Assembly (NCBI RefSeq): GCF_030378165.1
Contig: NZ_CP119766.1
Span: forward strand, 3,596,001-3,660,000
Direction: 5' to 3'
DNA length: 64,000 nt
Source: Flavobacterium panacagri
GTDB lineage: Bacteria; Bacteroidota; Bacteroidia; Flavobacteriales; Flavobacteriaceae
Position numbers and translations under genes: made by a program. Shown here one piece after another: positions 43,521 to 51,647 of this stretch (position 1 is the stretch's first letter; each line of letters starts with the position of its first letter). The notes beneath the pieces were generated by a model. The model saw only the letters and a program-made list of their open reading frames with translations. It did no database searches and had not been told where the DNA came from.

Positions 43521-43910
43521 CACGCAGATTTGAAAAGGATTTTAGCAGATGCGCGCAGATTTTTTTTAATCTCGCAATCCCGATAGCTATCGGGAGCAGA
43601 GACGCAAAGTTTTTATTCTCATTTTTTGTCATTTCGACTGAAAGGAGAAATCACACTAGAAACTCCGCAAAGAATGTCGCCAATCTTTGTCGAATCCCGA
43701 GTGAGATTTCTCCTTCGTCGAAATGACAAACTGTGTGCGAAACTGGAACAAAAAAATCTGCGCGCATCTGCTAAAATCATATAATCCCGATAACTATCGG
43801 GAGCGTGAAATCTTTTTCAATAAAACTATACTAAAAAATATACTCTAGCAGATTTGGGAGATTTAGCAGATAAAAAAATCTCCTAGATCTGCTAAATCTG
43901 CGAGAGAAAT
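43521..43910. repeat. nested palindromic array between DUF1223 and LytS genes
   Basis: A perfect 28-bp inverted repeat (43538-43565 with 43751-43778) encloses a CCCGATAGCTATCGGGA palindrome (about 43579-43595) and a 100-bp hairpin of the GTCATTTCGAC family (43628-43727). Outside it lie a second palindrome of the CCGATAACTATCGG type (about 43786-43801) and a CAGATTTAGCAGAT-family element (43843-43910). The 521-base gap holds nothing else but the 21-bp repeat copy at 43970-43990. Confidence 0.85.
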
Positions 43911-43969
43911 TTAAAAAGACTATTGTTTATTTAAATTAAGTGAAACGCCTTTAAACACAAAGTGAAATC

Positions 43970-43990
43970 CTATGTTTCTATGTGTTTAAA
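43970..43990 (+). repeat. 21-bp repeat (CTATGTTTCTATGTGTTTAAA), copy 4
   Basis: Identical to the copies at 25178-25198 and 25412-25432, 18 kb away. It abuts the promoter of the LytS gene. Confidence 0.75.
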
Positions 43991-44007
43991 AAAAATGAAA
44001 ATAAAAC

Positions 44008-44015
44008 TATCTTTG
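44008..44015 (+). promoter_or_regulatory. -7 box (TATCTTTG) of the lytS/lytTR pair 1
   Basis: Perfect TAnnTTTG match 18 bp before the ATG, giving a very short leader. The -33 region is TTTA-like within the 21-bp repeat end. Confidence 0.6.
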
Positions 44016-44033
44016 ACTATATAAACTACAATT

Positions 44034-45053
44034 ATGGAAAAACCAAAACGGTTTCAGGTTTCGCTCAAAGTGATTTGGGGAAGTTCGATTGCTCTGGCGG
44101 TTATGGCTTCGATTCCTAAATTATTTGATGCCGATTCTACACCTGGGGATCTTATTATAAACTCTTCGATTACGCTGTTGTTTTCCCTTTTTATATGGTA
44201 TTACAACATTTACAGCTTACCGAAATTTTCCTCAAACCGAACAACCAAAAGTCTGTTTAACTGGAAACTTTTACTGAGTGTTGTTTTAGGGATTCTGTTA
44301 ATGGTCATTCTGGTTATCGCGCATCAGGAACTTTTTCAGGTTTCGAAAATGGATGCTCCGATTATGTTTGAACTCCGAGGAGTTTTAATTAATCTGATTG
44401 TGTATATGTTTCTGCATCTGCTTTTTCAAAACTATCAAACCCAGCAAATGGGAGTCGAATTGGAACGCACAAAAGCCGTTAATCTTGGTGCTCAGTACGA
44501 ATTGCTGAAACAGCAGATTAACCCGCATTTTCTTTTCAATAGTTTGAATACTTTGAAATCGATGGTGGATATGAACGACGAAAATAGTTCCGATTTTATC
44601 CTGAAATTATCTGATTTTTATCGTTTTACTTTAGAAAGCCGAAAACTCGATTTGATTCCGCTTCGGGAAGAAATTCAGATTCTCGATTCGTATGTTTATC
44701 TGCTGAAAGCTCGTTTTGAAGATGGTTTTGTTTTAGAAAATGAAATAGACGAAAAACAGTACGAATCGGTTATTCCACCTTTTGCCTTGCAGTTGTTGAT
44801 TGAAAACTGTATCAAACACAATGTCGTTTCTTTAGACAAACCTTTAAAAATTAAGCTTTACAGCGAAAATGATTTTCTGGTAATCGAAAACCCGATTCAG
44901 TTGAAGAGAGGCGCTATAGTTTCTACAGGCGTTGGGTTGGATAATATCAATCAGCGCTTTATGCATTTGGTGCACAAAGAAATCGAAATTGATAAAAACG
45001 AAACCACTTTTAAAGTAAAAATACCACTCATTTATGACCATCGTAATAATTGA
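44034..45053 (+). CDS. LytS-type membrane sensor histidine kinase (pair 1)
   Basis: 339 residues. Four transmembrane segments in the first ~132 residues, a short coiled coil, then the His_kinase domain with phosphoacceptor H165 in QQINPHFLFNSLNTLK. The HATPase region has PPFALQLLIENCIKHN and GVGLDNINQRF. No extracellular sensor domain is present, so it probably senses through its membrane part. Its 3' end overlaps the response regulator gene by 20 bp. Confidence 0.93.
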   Translation: MEKPKRFQVSLKVIWGSSIALAVMASIPKLFDADSTPGDLIINSSITLLFSLFIWYYNIYSLPKFSSNRTTKSLFNWKLLLSVVLGILLMVILVIAHQELFQVSKMDAPIMFELRGVLINLIVYMFLHLLFQNYQTQQMGVELERTKAVNLGAQYELLKQQINPHFLFNSLNTLKSMVDMNDENSSDFILKLSDFYRFTLESRKLDLIPLREEIQILDSYVYLLKARFEDGFVLENEIDEKQYESVIPPFALQLLIENCIKHNVVSLDKPLKIKLYSENDFLVIENPIQLKRGAIVSTGVGLDNINQRFMHLVHKEIEIDKNETTFKVKIPLIYDHRNN

Positions 45054-45801
45054 AGATGAAGTAAAAACGGCCAAAGCACTTGGCCAGCTTATTCTGAGTA
45101 TCAGACCCGATGTTCAGATTTTGTCTTATATACAAAGTATTGACGGCGCTGTGAGTTATCTTTTAGAAAACGATCAGCCCGATTTGATTTTTATGGATAT
45201 TCAGCTCGCAGACGGGCAATGTTTTGAGATTTTTAAAAATGTTGAAGTGTTGTCGCCTGTTATTTTCTGCACTGCTTTTGACGATTATGCGATTGAAGCC
45301 TTTAAGTCAAATGGAATCGATTATGTTTTAAAGCCTTTTTCCAGAGAAAGCATTTCTCAGGCATTAAAGAAAGCGGGAGAACTGAAAAACTTCTTTCAGC
45401 GCAATAAAAAAGCAATGCCCGATTTTGATTATTTGTTGACCAGAACTGGTGAAAATAAAGGAAAAAGCAGTTTTTTGGTTTTCAAAAACAACAAATACCA
45501 AACGGTTTTAACGGAAAATATTGCCTTTTTTTATATCAAAAATGAAACGCCAACGATTATGACTTTAGATAAAAACGAATATCCGTTAACGCAGTCTTTG
45601 GATGATATTCATAAACTGTTATCACCAATTCAGTTTTTCAGGGTCAACAGACAGTATTTGGTTAATTTTTCGGCTATTAGAGAAGCAGAACATTATTTCT
45701 CGAGAAAGATATTGGTGAAATTAAGTGTTCCATCGGAAGAAAAAATATTGATTGGAAAAGAAAAAGCAACGGCATTTTTGAGTTGGTTAGAAAATAGATA
45801 A
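45034..45801 (+). CDS. LytTR-type response regulator (pair 1)
   Basis: 255 residues. Receiver domain with IVIIEDE, phosphoacceptor D55 (LIFMDIQLADG) and Lys in YVLKPFSRES. The LytTR DNA-binding domain follows from about residue 150: FKNNKYQTVLTENIAFFYIK, FFRVNRQYLVNFSAIRE. It overlaps the kinase gene by 20 bp, so the two are coupled and cognate. Targets unknown. Confidence 0.93.
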   Translation: MTIVIIEDEVKTAKALGQLILSIRPDVQILSYIQSIDGAVSYLLENDQPDLIFMDIQLADGQCFEIFKNVEVLSPVIFCTAFDDYAIEAFKSNGIDYVLKPFSRESISQALKKAGELKNFFQRNKKAMPDFDYLLTRTGENKGKSSFLVFKNNKYQTVLTENIAFFYIKNETPTIMTLDKNEYPLTQSLDDIHKLLSPIQFFRVNRQYLVNFSAIREAEHYFSRKILVKLSVPSEEKILIGKEKATAFLSWLENR

Positions 45802-45845
45802 CCAATTAATCTATCGATGATTCAAATAAATTAATTGGTTTAAAA

Positions 45846-45926
45846 TTATAATCCAGGAAACATAAAACAGCTGATAAAAAACAAAGCCGATAAAATGAAA
45901 CAGAGAATGAGAATGACTTTTTTCAT
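45846..45926 (-). CDS. possible 26-residue membrane peptide or small lipoprotein
   Basis: ATG at 45926 opens a 26-codon frame: MKKVILILCFILSALFFISC, then FMFPGL and TAA. It has a Lys-Lys start, a hydrophobic run and a Cys in lipobox-like surroundings (FFISC), resembling entericidin-like small lipoproteins. It lies between the response regulator and a terminator hairpin, in the gap before DoxX. No promoter box of its own was found. The chance of a random frame is real. Confidence 0.4.
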   Translation of the reverse strand: MKKVILILCFILSALFFISCFMFPGL

Positions 45927-45957
45927 TGGAAGTAATTAAGGTGAAATTAAATTTTAT

Positions 45958-45990
45958 AAAAACGCCTAATAACAATTATTAGGCGTTTTT
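45958..45990. terminator. bidirectional hairpin terminator
   Basis: AAAACGCCTAATAA pairs with TTATTAGGCGTTTT around a 4-base loop, with A and T runs on both sides. It lies 18 bp past the DoxX stop. Confidence 0.85.
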
Positions 45991-46007
45991 AATTTTTGAT
46001 GTCTTCC

Positions 46008-46406
46008 TCAAAAGTTTACAGAAGACGGAGCATAAGTAGCTGTATATAATTTTCTATACATAGCATAAGTAACGCTGACCATTACAAAAGCTATAATGGC
46101 ATCGGTTGTTGCGCCAAATCCTAAAACGGCTATTTTAGAAAAGAAAGCAAAAATGATGTCGAACAATACGCCTGCGAAAACCCATTCTTTCAATCGTAAT
46201 AATTTATTCGGAATTAAAAGTGTAATAACTCCTGCTACTTTAAAAACGCCTAAGATGTAGATAAAATGTGCAGGATAACCCAATTGCTGTGTGATTCCCC
46301 AAACCAATGGATTATTTGTTAATTCGAAGAAACCGCTTGCGCCGAACCATAAAGAAGTTAATACTGCGCCTGTCCAATAGATAATTTTTGTTGTTTTTGA
46401 GTTCAT
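46008..46406 (-). CDS. DoxX-family membrane protein
   Basis: 132 residues with four transmembrane segments (starting IIYWTGAVLTSLWFGASGFF). The motifs LGYPAHFIYILGVFKVAGVI and LRLKEWVFAGVLFDIIFAFF are typical of DoxX/SURF4-like proteins, which occur near redox-stress genes and terminal oxidases. It is probably monocistronic. The 480-base gap upstream is an array of palindromes. Confidence 0.88.
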   Translation of the reverse strand: MNSKTTKIIYWTGAVLTSLWFGASGFFELTNNPLVWGITQQLGYPAHFIYILGVFKVAGVITLLIPNKLLRLKEWVFAGVLFDIIFAFFSKIAVLGFGATTDAIIAFVMVSVTYAMYRKLYTATYAPSSVNF

Positions 46407-46526
46407 GATTTTGATATTTAAAGTTATTTAACGGTACAAATGTGCGTTGAAAGCGATAAAAACGAAATCAGAAACTTGTTGAAACGGACAAACTTTGGAG
46501 TGAACTGGACAGGTTGCTGGGTAGTG

Positions 46527-46884
46527 TTTTTTAACGCAAAGTGCGCTAAGGTTCTTTTTTATATAAATGCTGGAAATTTTTAAGTTCGCAAAGCTTTGTG
46601 TGTAATCTCATAAAGTGGTAGGGTCGCAAAGGTTTTTATTTTTAAAGCCACAGATTAATAAGATTAAAAGAATTTTGTTTCACGCAGATTCTGCATTTTT
46701 TTAGCAGATTTAGTTTTTAAGATTTAAAAAATCTGCGTTTATCTGCTTAAATCATTTAAAATCTGCGTGAAATAAACTTTTGCGACTTTGCAGATTATAA
46801 ACCACAATATTTGTACACAAAGCTTTGCGAACTTAAAAACACAATCAAAGACAAAAAAACTTAGCGCACTTTGCGGTAAAAAAA
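46527..46884. repeat. large nested imperfect palindrome filling the DoxX-NMO gap
   Basis: Outer arms: AACGCAAAGTGCGCTAAGG near 46533-46551 against TTAGCGCACTTTGCGGTA near 46861-46878. Middle arms: TAAGTTCGCAAAGCTTTGTG near 46581 against ACACAAAGCTTTGCGAACTT near 46815. Inside these sits a CAGATTTAGCAGAT-family element (46679-46772: ACGCAGATTCTGC against AAATCTGCGTGAAA). The whole gap can thus fold on itself. Confidence 0.8.
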
Positions 46885-46886
46885 AG

Positions 46887-47948
46887 CTAAGCAGACATTT
46901 CGGTAATTAAAGCCTGTATCAATTCGCTGGCCTTATGATGTTTCAAGTTGCTGGTGTTTTGCCCTGACCAAAAATTAACCAAATCAATTCTTCCTTGTTG
47001 TAAAGCAGCTGTTTTTAAAGAGGCCATTAATCGGGTTTGAAGCGGAAAAGGAAGTACTTCGGTTTCAAAAAGAACAGCATCTGATATAGTATTGTGGATC
47101 ATTCGCCCCATTCTTCCAGTCAATGATTTGGAAACTGTAGTAGAAATGTCGGGTTGGGAAAAAAGTATTTCTTTATGAATTGGCAAAGCTGCAGATTCGT
47201 CGGTAACCATAAAAGCGGTTCCTAGCTGTACGGCATCGGCTCCTAAAGTCATAGCGGCTTTTATTCCTTTTGCATCGATAATTCCCCCAGCGGCAATTAT
47301 TGGTGTTTTGGTTTTGGCTTTGAGCTGTTGTATCAATGTAAACAAGCCAGTAAAAGAATCTTGTGCAGGTTTTAGGAATGATGGTCTGTGTCCGCCTGCT
47401 TCAAATCCTGCGGCAACAATGGCATCGACTTCGGCATCTTCGAGAGCAAGTGCTTCTTCTAAAGTTGTGGCAGCTCCGATAGTTTTGATTCCTAACTTTT
47501 TACTTTCTTTCAGGATTTCTTTGGATGGAATTCCGAAAATAAAACTAAAAACAGCGGGCTTCAATTCGAATAGTACTTCTACTTGTTTTTCAAATTTTGA
47601 AGGAATAGCAGTAGAAAGATCAGGAAGCGGAATTCCTAATTCATCAAAATAAGGTTTAAAAAACAGTTTGATTTTTTCCAGTTTTTCTGGTGCATAATTT
47701 TCGAGGCTTTTATCAACGTCATTTACCCATAAATTGATATTATAAGGTTTGGAGGTTGCGAGTTGAATCTCTTTTCCAGCTTCGCGAATTTCATCTGGAG
47801 TTAAAGTATAAGCCCCAAAACTTCCTAATCCGCCCGAATTGCTTACGGCAGCCAATAGAGAAGCAGTCGAGAAACCACCGCCCATTGGGCCTTGCAAAAT
47901 TGGATATTCAATACTTAGTAATTTTGTTATTTTGGTGGAATTCCACAT
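46887..47948 (-). CDS. nitronate monooxygenase-like FMN oxidoreductase
   Basis: 353 residues, a TIM-barrel flavoprotein. The start SIEYPILQGPMGGGFSTASL binds FMN; VDAIVAAGFEAGGHRPSF has the conserved glycines and catalytic-region His; AAGGIIDAKGIKAAMTLGAD and AVQLGTAFMVTDESAA form the phosphate site. The family oxidises alkyl nitronates, or in some members reduces enoyl or quinone substrates, so 'nitronate monooxygenase' is a family label. It begins 7 bp after the NTF2-like gene, forming a two-gene operon. Confidence 0.92.
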   Translation of the reverse strand: MWNSTKITKLLSIEYPILQGPMGGGFSTASLLAAVSNSGGLGSFGAYTLTPDEIREAGKEIQLATSKPYNINLWVNDVDKSLENYAPEKLEKIKLFFKPYFDELGIPLPDLSTAIPSKFEKQVEVLFELKPAVFSFIFGIPSKEILKESKKLGIKTIGAATTLEEALALEDAEVDAIVAAGFEAGGHRPSFLKPAQDSFTGLFTLIQQLKAKTKTPIIAAGGIIDAKGIKAAMTLGADAVQLGTAFMVTDESAALPIHKEILFSQPDISTTVSKSLTGRMGRMIHNTISDAVLFETEVLPFPLQTRLMASLKTAALQQGRIDLVNFWSGQNTSNLKHHKASELIQALITEMSA

Positions 47949-47955
47949 TGTATTT

Positions 47956-48330
47956 TTAATTTACTTTAGTTGCTAATTTATTACTGATTACCCATTTTCC
48001 ATCCACAACAATGAGACTTAACAGGTCATAATAATCAAATTCAAATATAGGAACCTGTACTTTTGCCACAGCTGTGTTATTGATGATATCTAAAGATAGG
48101 ATTTTCATTTTAAATTCTTCTCCCAGTTCATGCGGACTTTTACGGTTTTTTACACCTTCTAAGTATTGATTAATGGTTTTAAAATGAGTGTCTCCTTTAA
48201 TATCAAAACCAATGATTGCCTGTGGATGAAAAACACTTTGCAGCAAAGGAACATCTCCATTATAAATTCCGTTAAAATAATTTGTAAGCAAATCTATGAT
48301 TAGTGCTTCATTTACAGCAGAATTTTCCAT
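47956..48330 (-). CDS. NTF2-like (SnoaL/lumazine-binding type) protein
   Basis: 124 residues. Start helix IDLLTNYFNGIYNGDVPLLQ, then SVFHPQAIIGFDIKGDTHFK, NQYLEGVKNRKSPHELGEEF and final strands VPIFEFDYYDLLSLIVVDGK. This is the cone-shaped NTF2 fold. Catalytic role unclear. It is the first gene of an operon with the FMN oxidoreductase 7 bp downstream, which suggests a shared substrate pathway. Confidence 0.88.
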   Translation of the reverse strand: MENSAVNEALIIDLLTNYFNGIYNGDVPLLQSVFHPQAIIGFDIKGDTHFKTINQYLEGVKNRKSPHELGEEFKMKILSLDIINNTAVAKVQVPIFEFDYYDLLSLIVVDGKWVISNKLATKVN

Positions 48331-48589
48331 GATTTTAGATTTTTAGTAAGTGCTAAAGACGTAGTGTGACAGTCGTCTAAATTACTAATTTCTCTTCTAT
48401 TTTTTTATATAATGCCACTATATTAAACTTAATTAGCCGTTTTTAAAATAATAAACAAAAAGGCAAAGCCAGTATTTTCGGCAACGAAATTTTACGGTTG
48501 GGTCTTAAAAAATGATCTTTCAGTAATTTAAAAATTTAAACAAGTGTTTAATTAGCCAATTTTGCGAAAAAAAGTTTAATTACTATTAT

Positions 48590-49423
48590 ATGATTCCACA
48601 ACTAACTATAATCGCCGCGACCAATTTTTCTGCAATTGCTAGCAATGCAGTGCATTATGCTGCAGGACTTGCCAAGACTACAGGAGCAAAATTAGTTTTA
48701 TTTAATTCATTCTCTTTGAGTGTTCACAGCGCCAATTCGCATATTACAGCAGATGCGATGCAGAAGCAGATTGAAAAAGCAATTTCAAGACTGGAAACTT
48801 TAGCAAAAGAAATAGCAGATTCATTCAAAATAGAAACAGAATCGATTTGCACTTATTCTTTTTTAGAAGACGAATTGCCTCGTATTATTGATGAAACTAA
48901 GGCAGATGTAGTGGTAATGGGAATGGCAGAACGTTCTTTTGAGCAGGAATTATTGGGAAATTCAACTACTTCTGCTATAAAAAACCTGCATATTCCAGTA
49001 TTGGCTGTTCCAGGAAAAGCACGTTTTCAAAACATTCAAAAAGTGCTTTATGCCTGTGATAGTTTAAGTTTTTCGGCAATTAAAAAATTCAGCTGGATCA
49101 AAAATACTTTGGGAGAGCTTGGAGCAGAAATTGAATTTTTCAGTGTAGATGAAAAATTGGACGATTTAAAAGAAGAACAGCACAGGATTTTGATGAATTC
49201 GAACATTGAAAAGGAGTTTGAAGACGTGAAATACCTTTATAAAACAGTAAGGTCAAATGCAGTTATTAACGAAATTAAGAAAGAAATTACGAATTATGAA
49301 GCAGATATCTTAATTATGGTGCCTCAAAAGTATGGTTTTTGGGATTCTTTGGTACATAAAAGTAAAACTAGAATATTAGCTGCAGGATTAGATATACCAT
49401 TGTTGTCGTTTCCAAATTATTAG
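48590..49423 (+). CDS. universal stress protein with two Usp domains
   Basis: 277 residues. The first Usp domain (1-145) has the normal pattern: TIIAATNFSAIASNAVHYAA at the start and ADVVVMGMAERSFEQELLGN followed by STTSAI, the nucleotide-binding loop. The second (about 150-277) is degenerate: VLYACDSLSFSAIKKFSWIK, and its end ADILIMVPQKYGFWDSLVHK lacks a clear glycine loop. Double-domain Usp proteins of this length are common in Bacteroidota. Function in stress survival is a family-level statement. Confidence 0.9.
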   Translation: MIPQLTIIAATNFSAIASNAVHYAAGLAKTTGAKLVLFNSFSLSVHSANSHITADAMQKQIEKAISRLETLAKEIADSFKIETESICTYSFLEDELPRIIDETKADVVVMGMAERSFEQELLGNSTTSAIKNLHIPVLAVPGKARFQNIQKVLYACDSLSFSAIKKFSWIKNTLGELGAEIEFFSVDEKLDDLKEEQHRILMNSNIEKEFEDVKYLYKTVRSNAVINEIKKEITNYEADILIMVPQKYGFWDSLVHKSKTRILAAGLDIPLLSFPNY

Positions 49424-49434
49424 TGTTATTTTTG
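49403..49434 (+). promoter_or_regulatory. promoter of the FabH-type gene
   Basis: TTG (49403-49405), 21 bases, TATTTTTG (49427-49434, fits TAnnTTTG). It overlaps the last codons and stop of the Usp gene, and the FabH start is 24 bp further. Confidence 0.6.
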
Positions 49435-49457
49435 TATCCGTTAAAAAAACTAAAAAC

Positions 49458-50501
49458 ATGAATGCAGTAATAACAGCTATAGGTGGTTTTGTGCCATCAT
49501 CAATCCTTACCAATAAAATGATTTCGGAGACTGTTGATACATCTGACGAATGGATTGTAAAAAGAACTGGAATTAAAGAACGAAGAATCGCAGACGACGA
49601 TACGGCAACTTCTGATCTTGCCGCTGCTGCGATTGAAAACCTAATTGAAAATTATAATGTAGATCGTGGCGAAATTGAAGCTTTGCTTGTAGCAACAGCA
49701 ACTCCCGATCACATTTTGGCGCCAACTGCCAGTATTGTTTGCGAGAAAAGCGGCCTTACAAATGCTTTTGGAATTGATATGAATGCAGCCTGCAGCGGAT
49801 TTTTATACGCGCTGGAAATGGGAGCAAACATGATCGAAAGCGGCCGTTACAGCAAATTAATTATTGTTGGAGCAGACAAAATGAGTTCGATCGTAGATTA
49901 TGAAGACCGTAATACTTGTATCCTTTTCGGAGATGGAGCAGGAGCGGTTTTACTAGAAAGAACAGAATCTGAAAATGGTTTAATGAAAACCATTCTCAAA
50001 ACAGACGGAAGCGGTACCTCTTCTTTGGCTGTTCCAGCTGGAGGTTCAAGAAACCCAACTTCTATGCAGAGCTTATTGCACAGAACACATTATTTAAAAC
50101 AAGACGGTGCTTTTGTATTTAAAAGAGCGGTGGCTTCAATGGGACAGGTTTCTCAAGATGCTTTGGTAAAAAATGGATTACAGTCAGACGAAATTGACTG
50201 GGTAATTCCGCATCAGGCAAACTTAAGAATTATCAATGCCGTTGGAGAAAGTTTAAATATTGAGGCTTCTAAAGTAAAAGTAAACATCGAGCGTTACGGA
50301 AATACCACTTCTGCAACAGTTCCGTTGTGTTTATGGGACTTTCAAGAAGATTTTAAAGAAGGTCAAAACTTATTGATTACCACTTTTGGCGCTGGATTTT
50401 CATGGGGAGCTACTTGTTTGAAATGGGGAGTGATGCGTGAAAAAAAAACAGTTCAAAAAACTAAAGATTCGAAAGCAGAAGAAGTTCTGGTGGCACACTA
50501 A
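49458..50501 (+). CDS. fabH: beta-ketoacyl-ACP synthase III (FabH-type)
   Basis: 347 residues. Catalytic triad C112 (MNAACSGFLY), H252 (VIPHQANLRI) and N282 (RYGNTTSATVP) is intact. The signatures VDTSDEWIVKRTGIKERRIA and ILFGDGAGAVLLERTE are typical. FabH condenses acetyl-CoA or a branched acyl-CoA with malonyl-ACP to start fatty-acid synthesis. It is not in a plsX-rpmF setting but between a Usp gene and a LytS gene, so it may be a second, regulated copy. A charged tail (REKKTVQKTKDSKAEEVLVA) extends beyond the usual end. Confidence 0.92.
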   Translation: MNAVITAIGGFVPSSILTNKMISETVDTSDEWIVKRTGIKERRIADDDTATSDLAAAAIENLIENYNVDRGEIEALLVATATPDHILAPTASIVCEKSGLTNAFGIDMNAACSGFLYALEMGANMIESGRYSKLIIVGADKMSSIVDYEDRNTCILFGDGAGAVLLERTESENGLMKTILKTDGSGTSSLAVPAGGSRNPTSMQSLLHRTHYLKQDGAFVFKRAVASMGQVSQDALVKNGLQSDEIDWVIPHQANLRIINAVGESLNIEASKVKVNIERYGNTTSATVPLCLWDFQEDFKEGQNLLITTFGAGFSWGATCLKWGVMREKKTVQKTKDSKAEEVLVAH

Positions 50502-50543
50502 ATCGAGCTGAGCAGATTTTCGATTCAAAATAGAGATGATTTA

Positions 50544-51647
50544 ATGGGAAGACAGAAACAAAATAAAAAATCAGGGAAAAACTTTTTCTATAAATATTAC
50601 AGAGTTATAGTAATTCCTGCGGTTTTTTTAGTGTATTTGTCTTCTTATTACTTCTTAAATCCCTACCGAAATTTTAAAGAAGAAAGTTTGCTGGATTTGG
50701 ATCAGACTTTTGATATTTTTATCATTTTACTGTACTGCGCCATTCTTACGGAGCTGACGCTTTTTGTTGGCAGAAAGTTAAACAACTATATACGCTGGGA
50801 ACAAAATCCCTTTTTTAGAGCAATAGCGCAGTTTATCTGTTTAATTGCCGGAAATATACTTTTAAATTACTTTTTCTCCTGTTTATGGGACTATTTATAC
50901 CCTTGCACAGCTTTAGAAGAAAATGATTTAGTTACCATTTGGCAGTCCAAAATTATGGCTGCCATTATTTCTCTTTTTATCAGCGCAATTCATACCGGTA
51001 TTTTTCTATTAAACCGTTGGCGTGTAAATGCTATAGAAACAGCCGAATTAAAAATTAAAGCTTCTGAACTTCAGGAAGCCGTAACGCGTTCAAAACTGGA
51101 ATCCTTAAAAATGCAGTTAGATCCGCATTTTGTTTTTAATAATTTTAGCACCTTGACTGAGCTGATTTATGAAGATCAAAAAGAAGCGGCATCGTTTTTA
51201 GAAAATATTACGAGAGTATATCGTTATATGATTTCAAACTCGAATAAAGACACTATTACTGTAAAAGAAGAAATTGAATTCCTAAACGCTTATTTTTATC
51301 TGCTAAAGAAAAGACTCGGCGATAAAATCGATCTTAAAATTGACCTTGAACCTTCTTGTTTGTCGTTGCATTTACCTCCCTTAACACTACAGTTATTGGT
51401 TGAAAATGCTGTAAAACATAATATGGCAACTTTAGCCAATCCATTGACTATTTCTGTTTTTTGTGATTCGAATGATATTATTGTCCGAAACAATTTGCAG
51501 CGAACAGCAGGAAAAAGTCTGGTTTCTACCGGAATTGGGAACAAAAACATTGAGTTTCGTTATAAGATTTTATCTGAAAAAATGCCCGTTTTCAAAGAAT
51601 CAAAGGACTTTTATGAAGTACGTCTGCCATTAATTGAAGTGTTATGA
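50544..51647 (+). CDS. LytS-type membrane sensor histidine kinase (pair 2)
   Basis: 367 residues. Basic N-terminus, four transmembrane segments (about 20-155), coiled coil, then H195 in MQLDPHFVFNNFSTLTELIY. ATP-site motifs LPPLTLQLLVENAVKHN and STGIGNKNIEFRYKI. It resembles pair 1 in plan but differs in sequence. It starts 42 bp after the fabH-type gene and its stop overlaps the regulator gene start (ATGA). Confidence 0.92.
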   Translation: MGRQKQNKKSGKNFFYKYYRVIVIPAVFLVYLSSYYFLNPYRNFKEESLLDLDQTFDIFIILLYCAILTELTLFVGRKLNNYIRWEQNPFFRAIAQFICLIAGNILLNYFFSCLWDYLYPCTALEENDLVTIWQSKIMAAIISLFISAIHTGIFLLNRWRVNAIETAELKIKASELQEAVTRSKLESLKMQLDPHFVFNNFSTLTELIYEDQKEAASFLENITRVYRYMISNSNKDTITVKEEIEFLNAYFYLLKKRLGDKIDLKIDLEPSCLSLHLPPLTLQLLVENAVKHNMATLANPLTISVFCDSNDIIVRNNLQRTAGKSLVSTGIGNKNIEFRYKILSEKMPVFKESKDFYEVRLPLIEVL

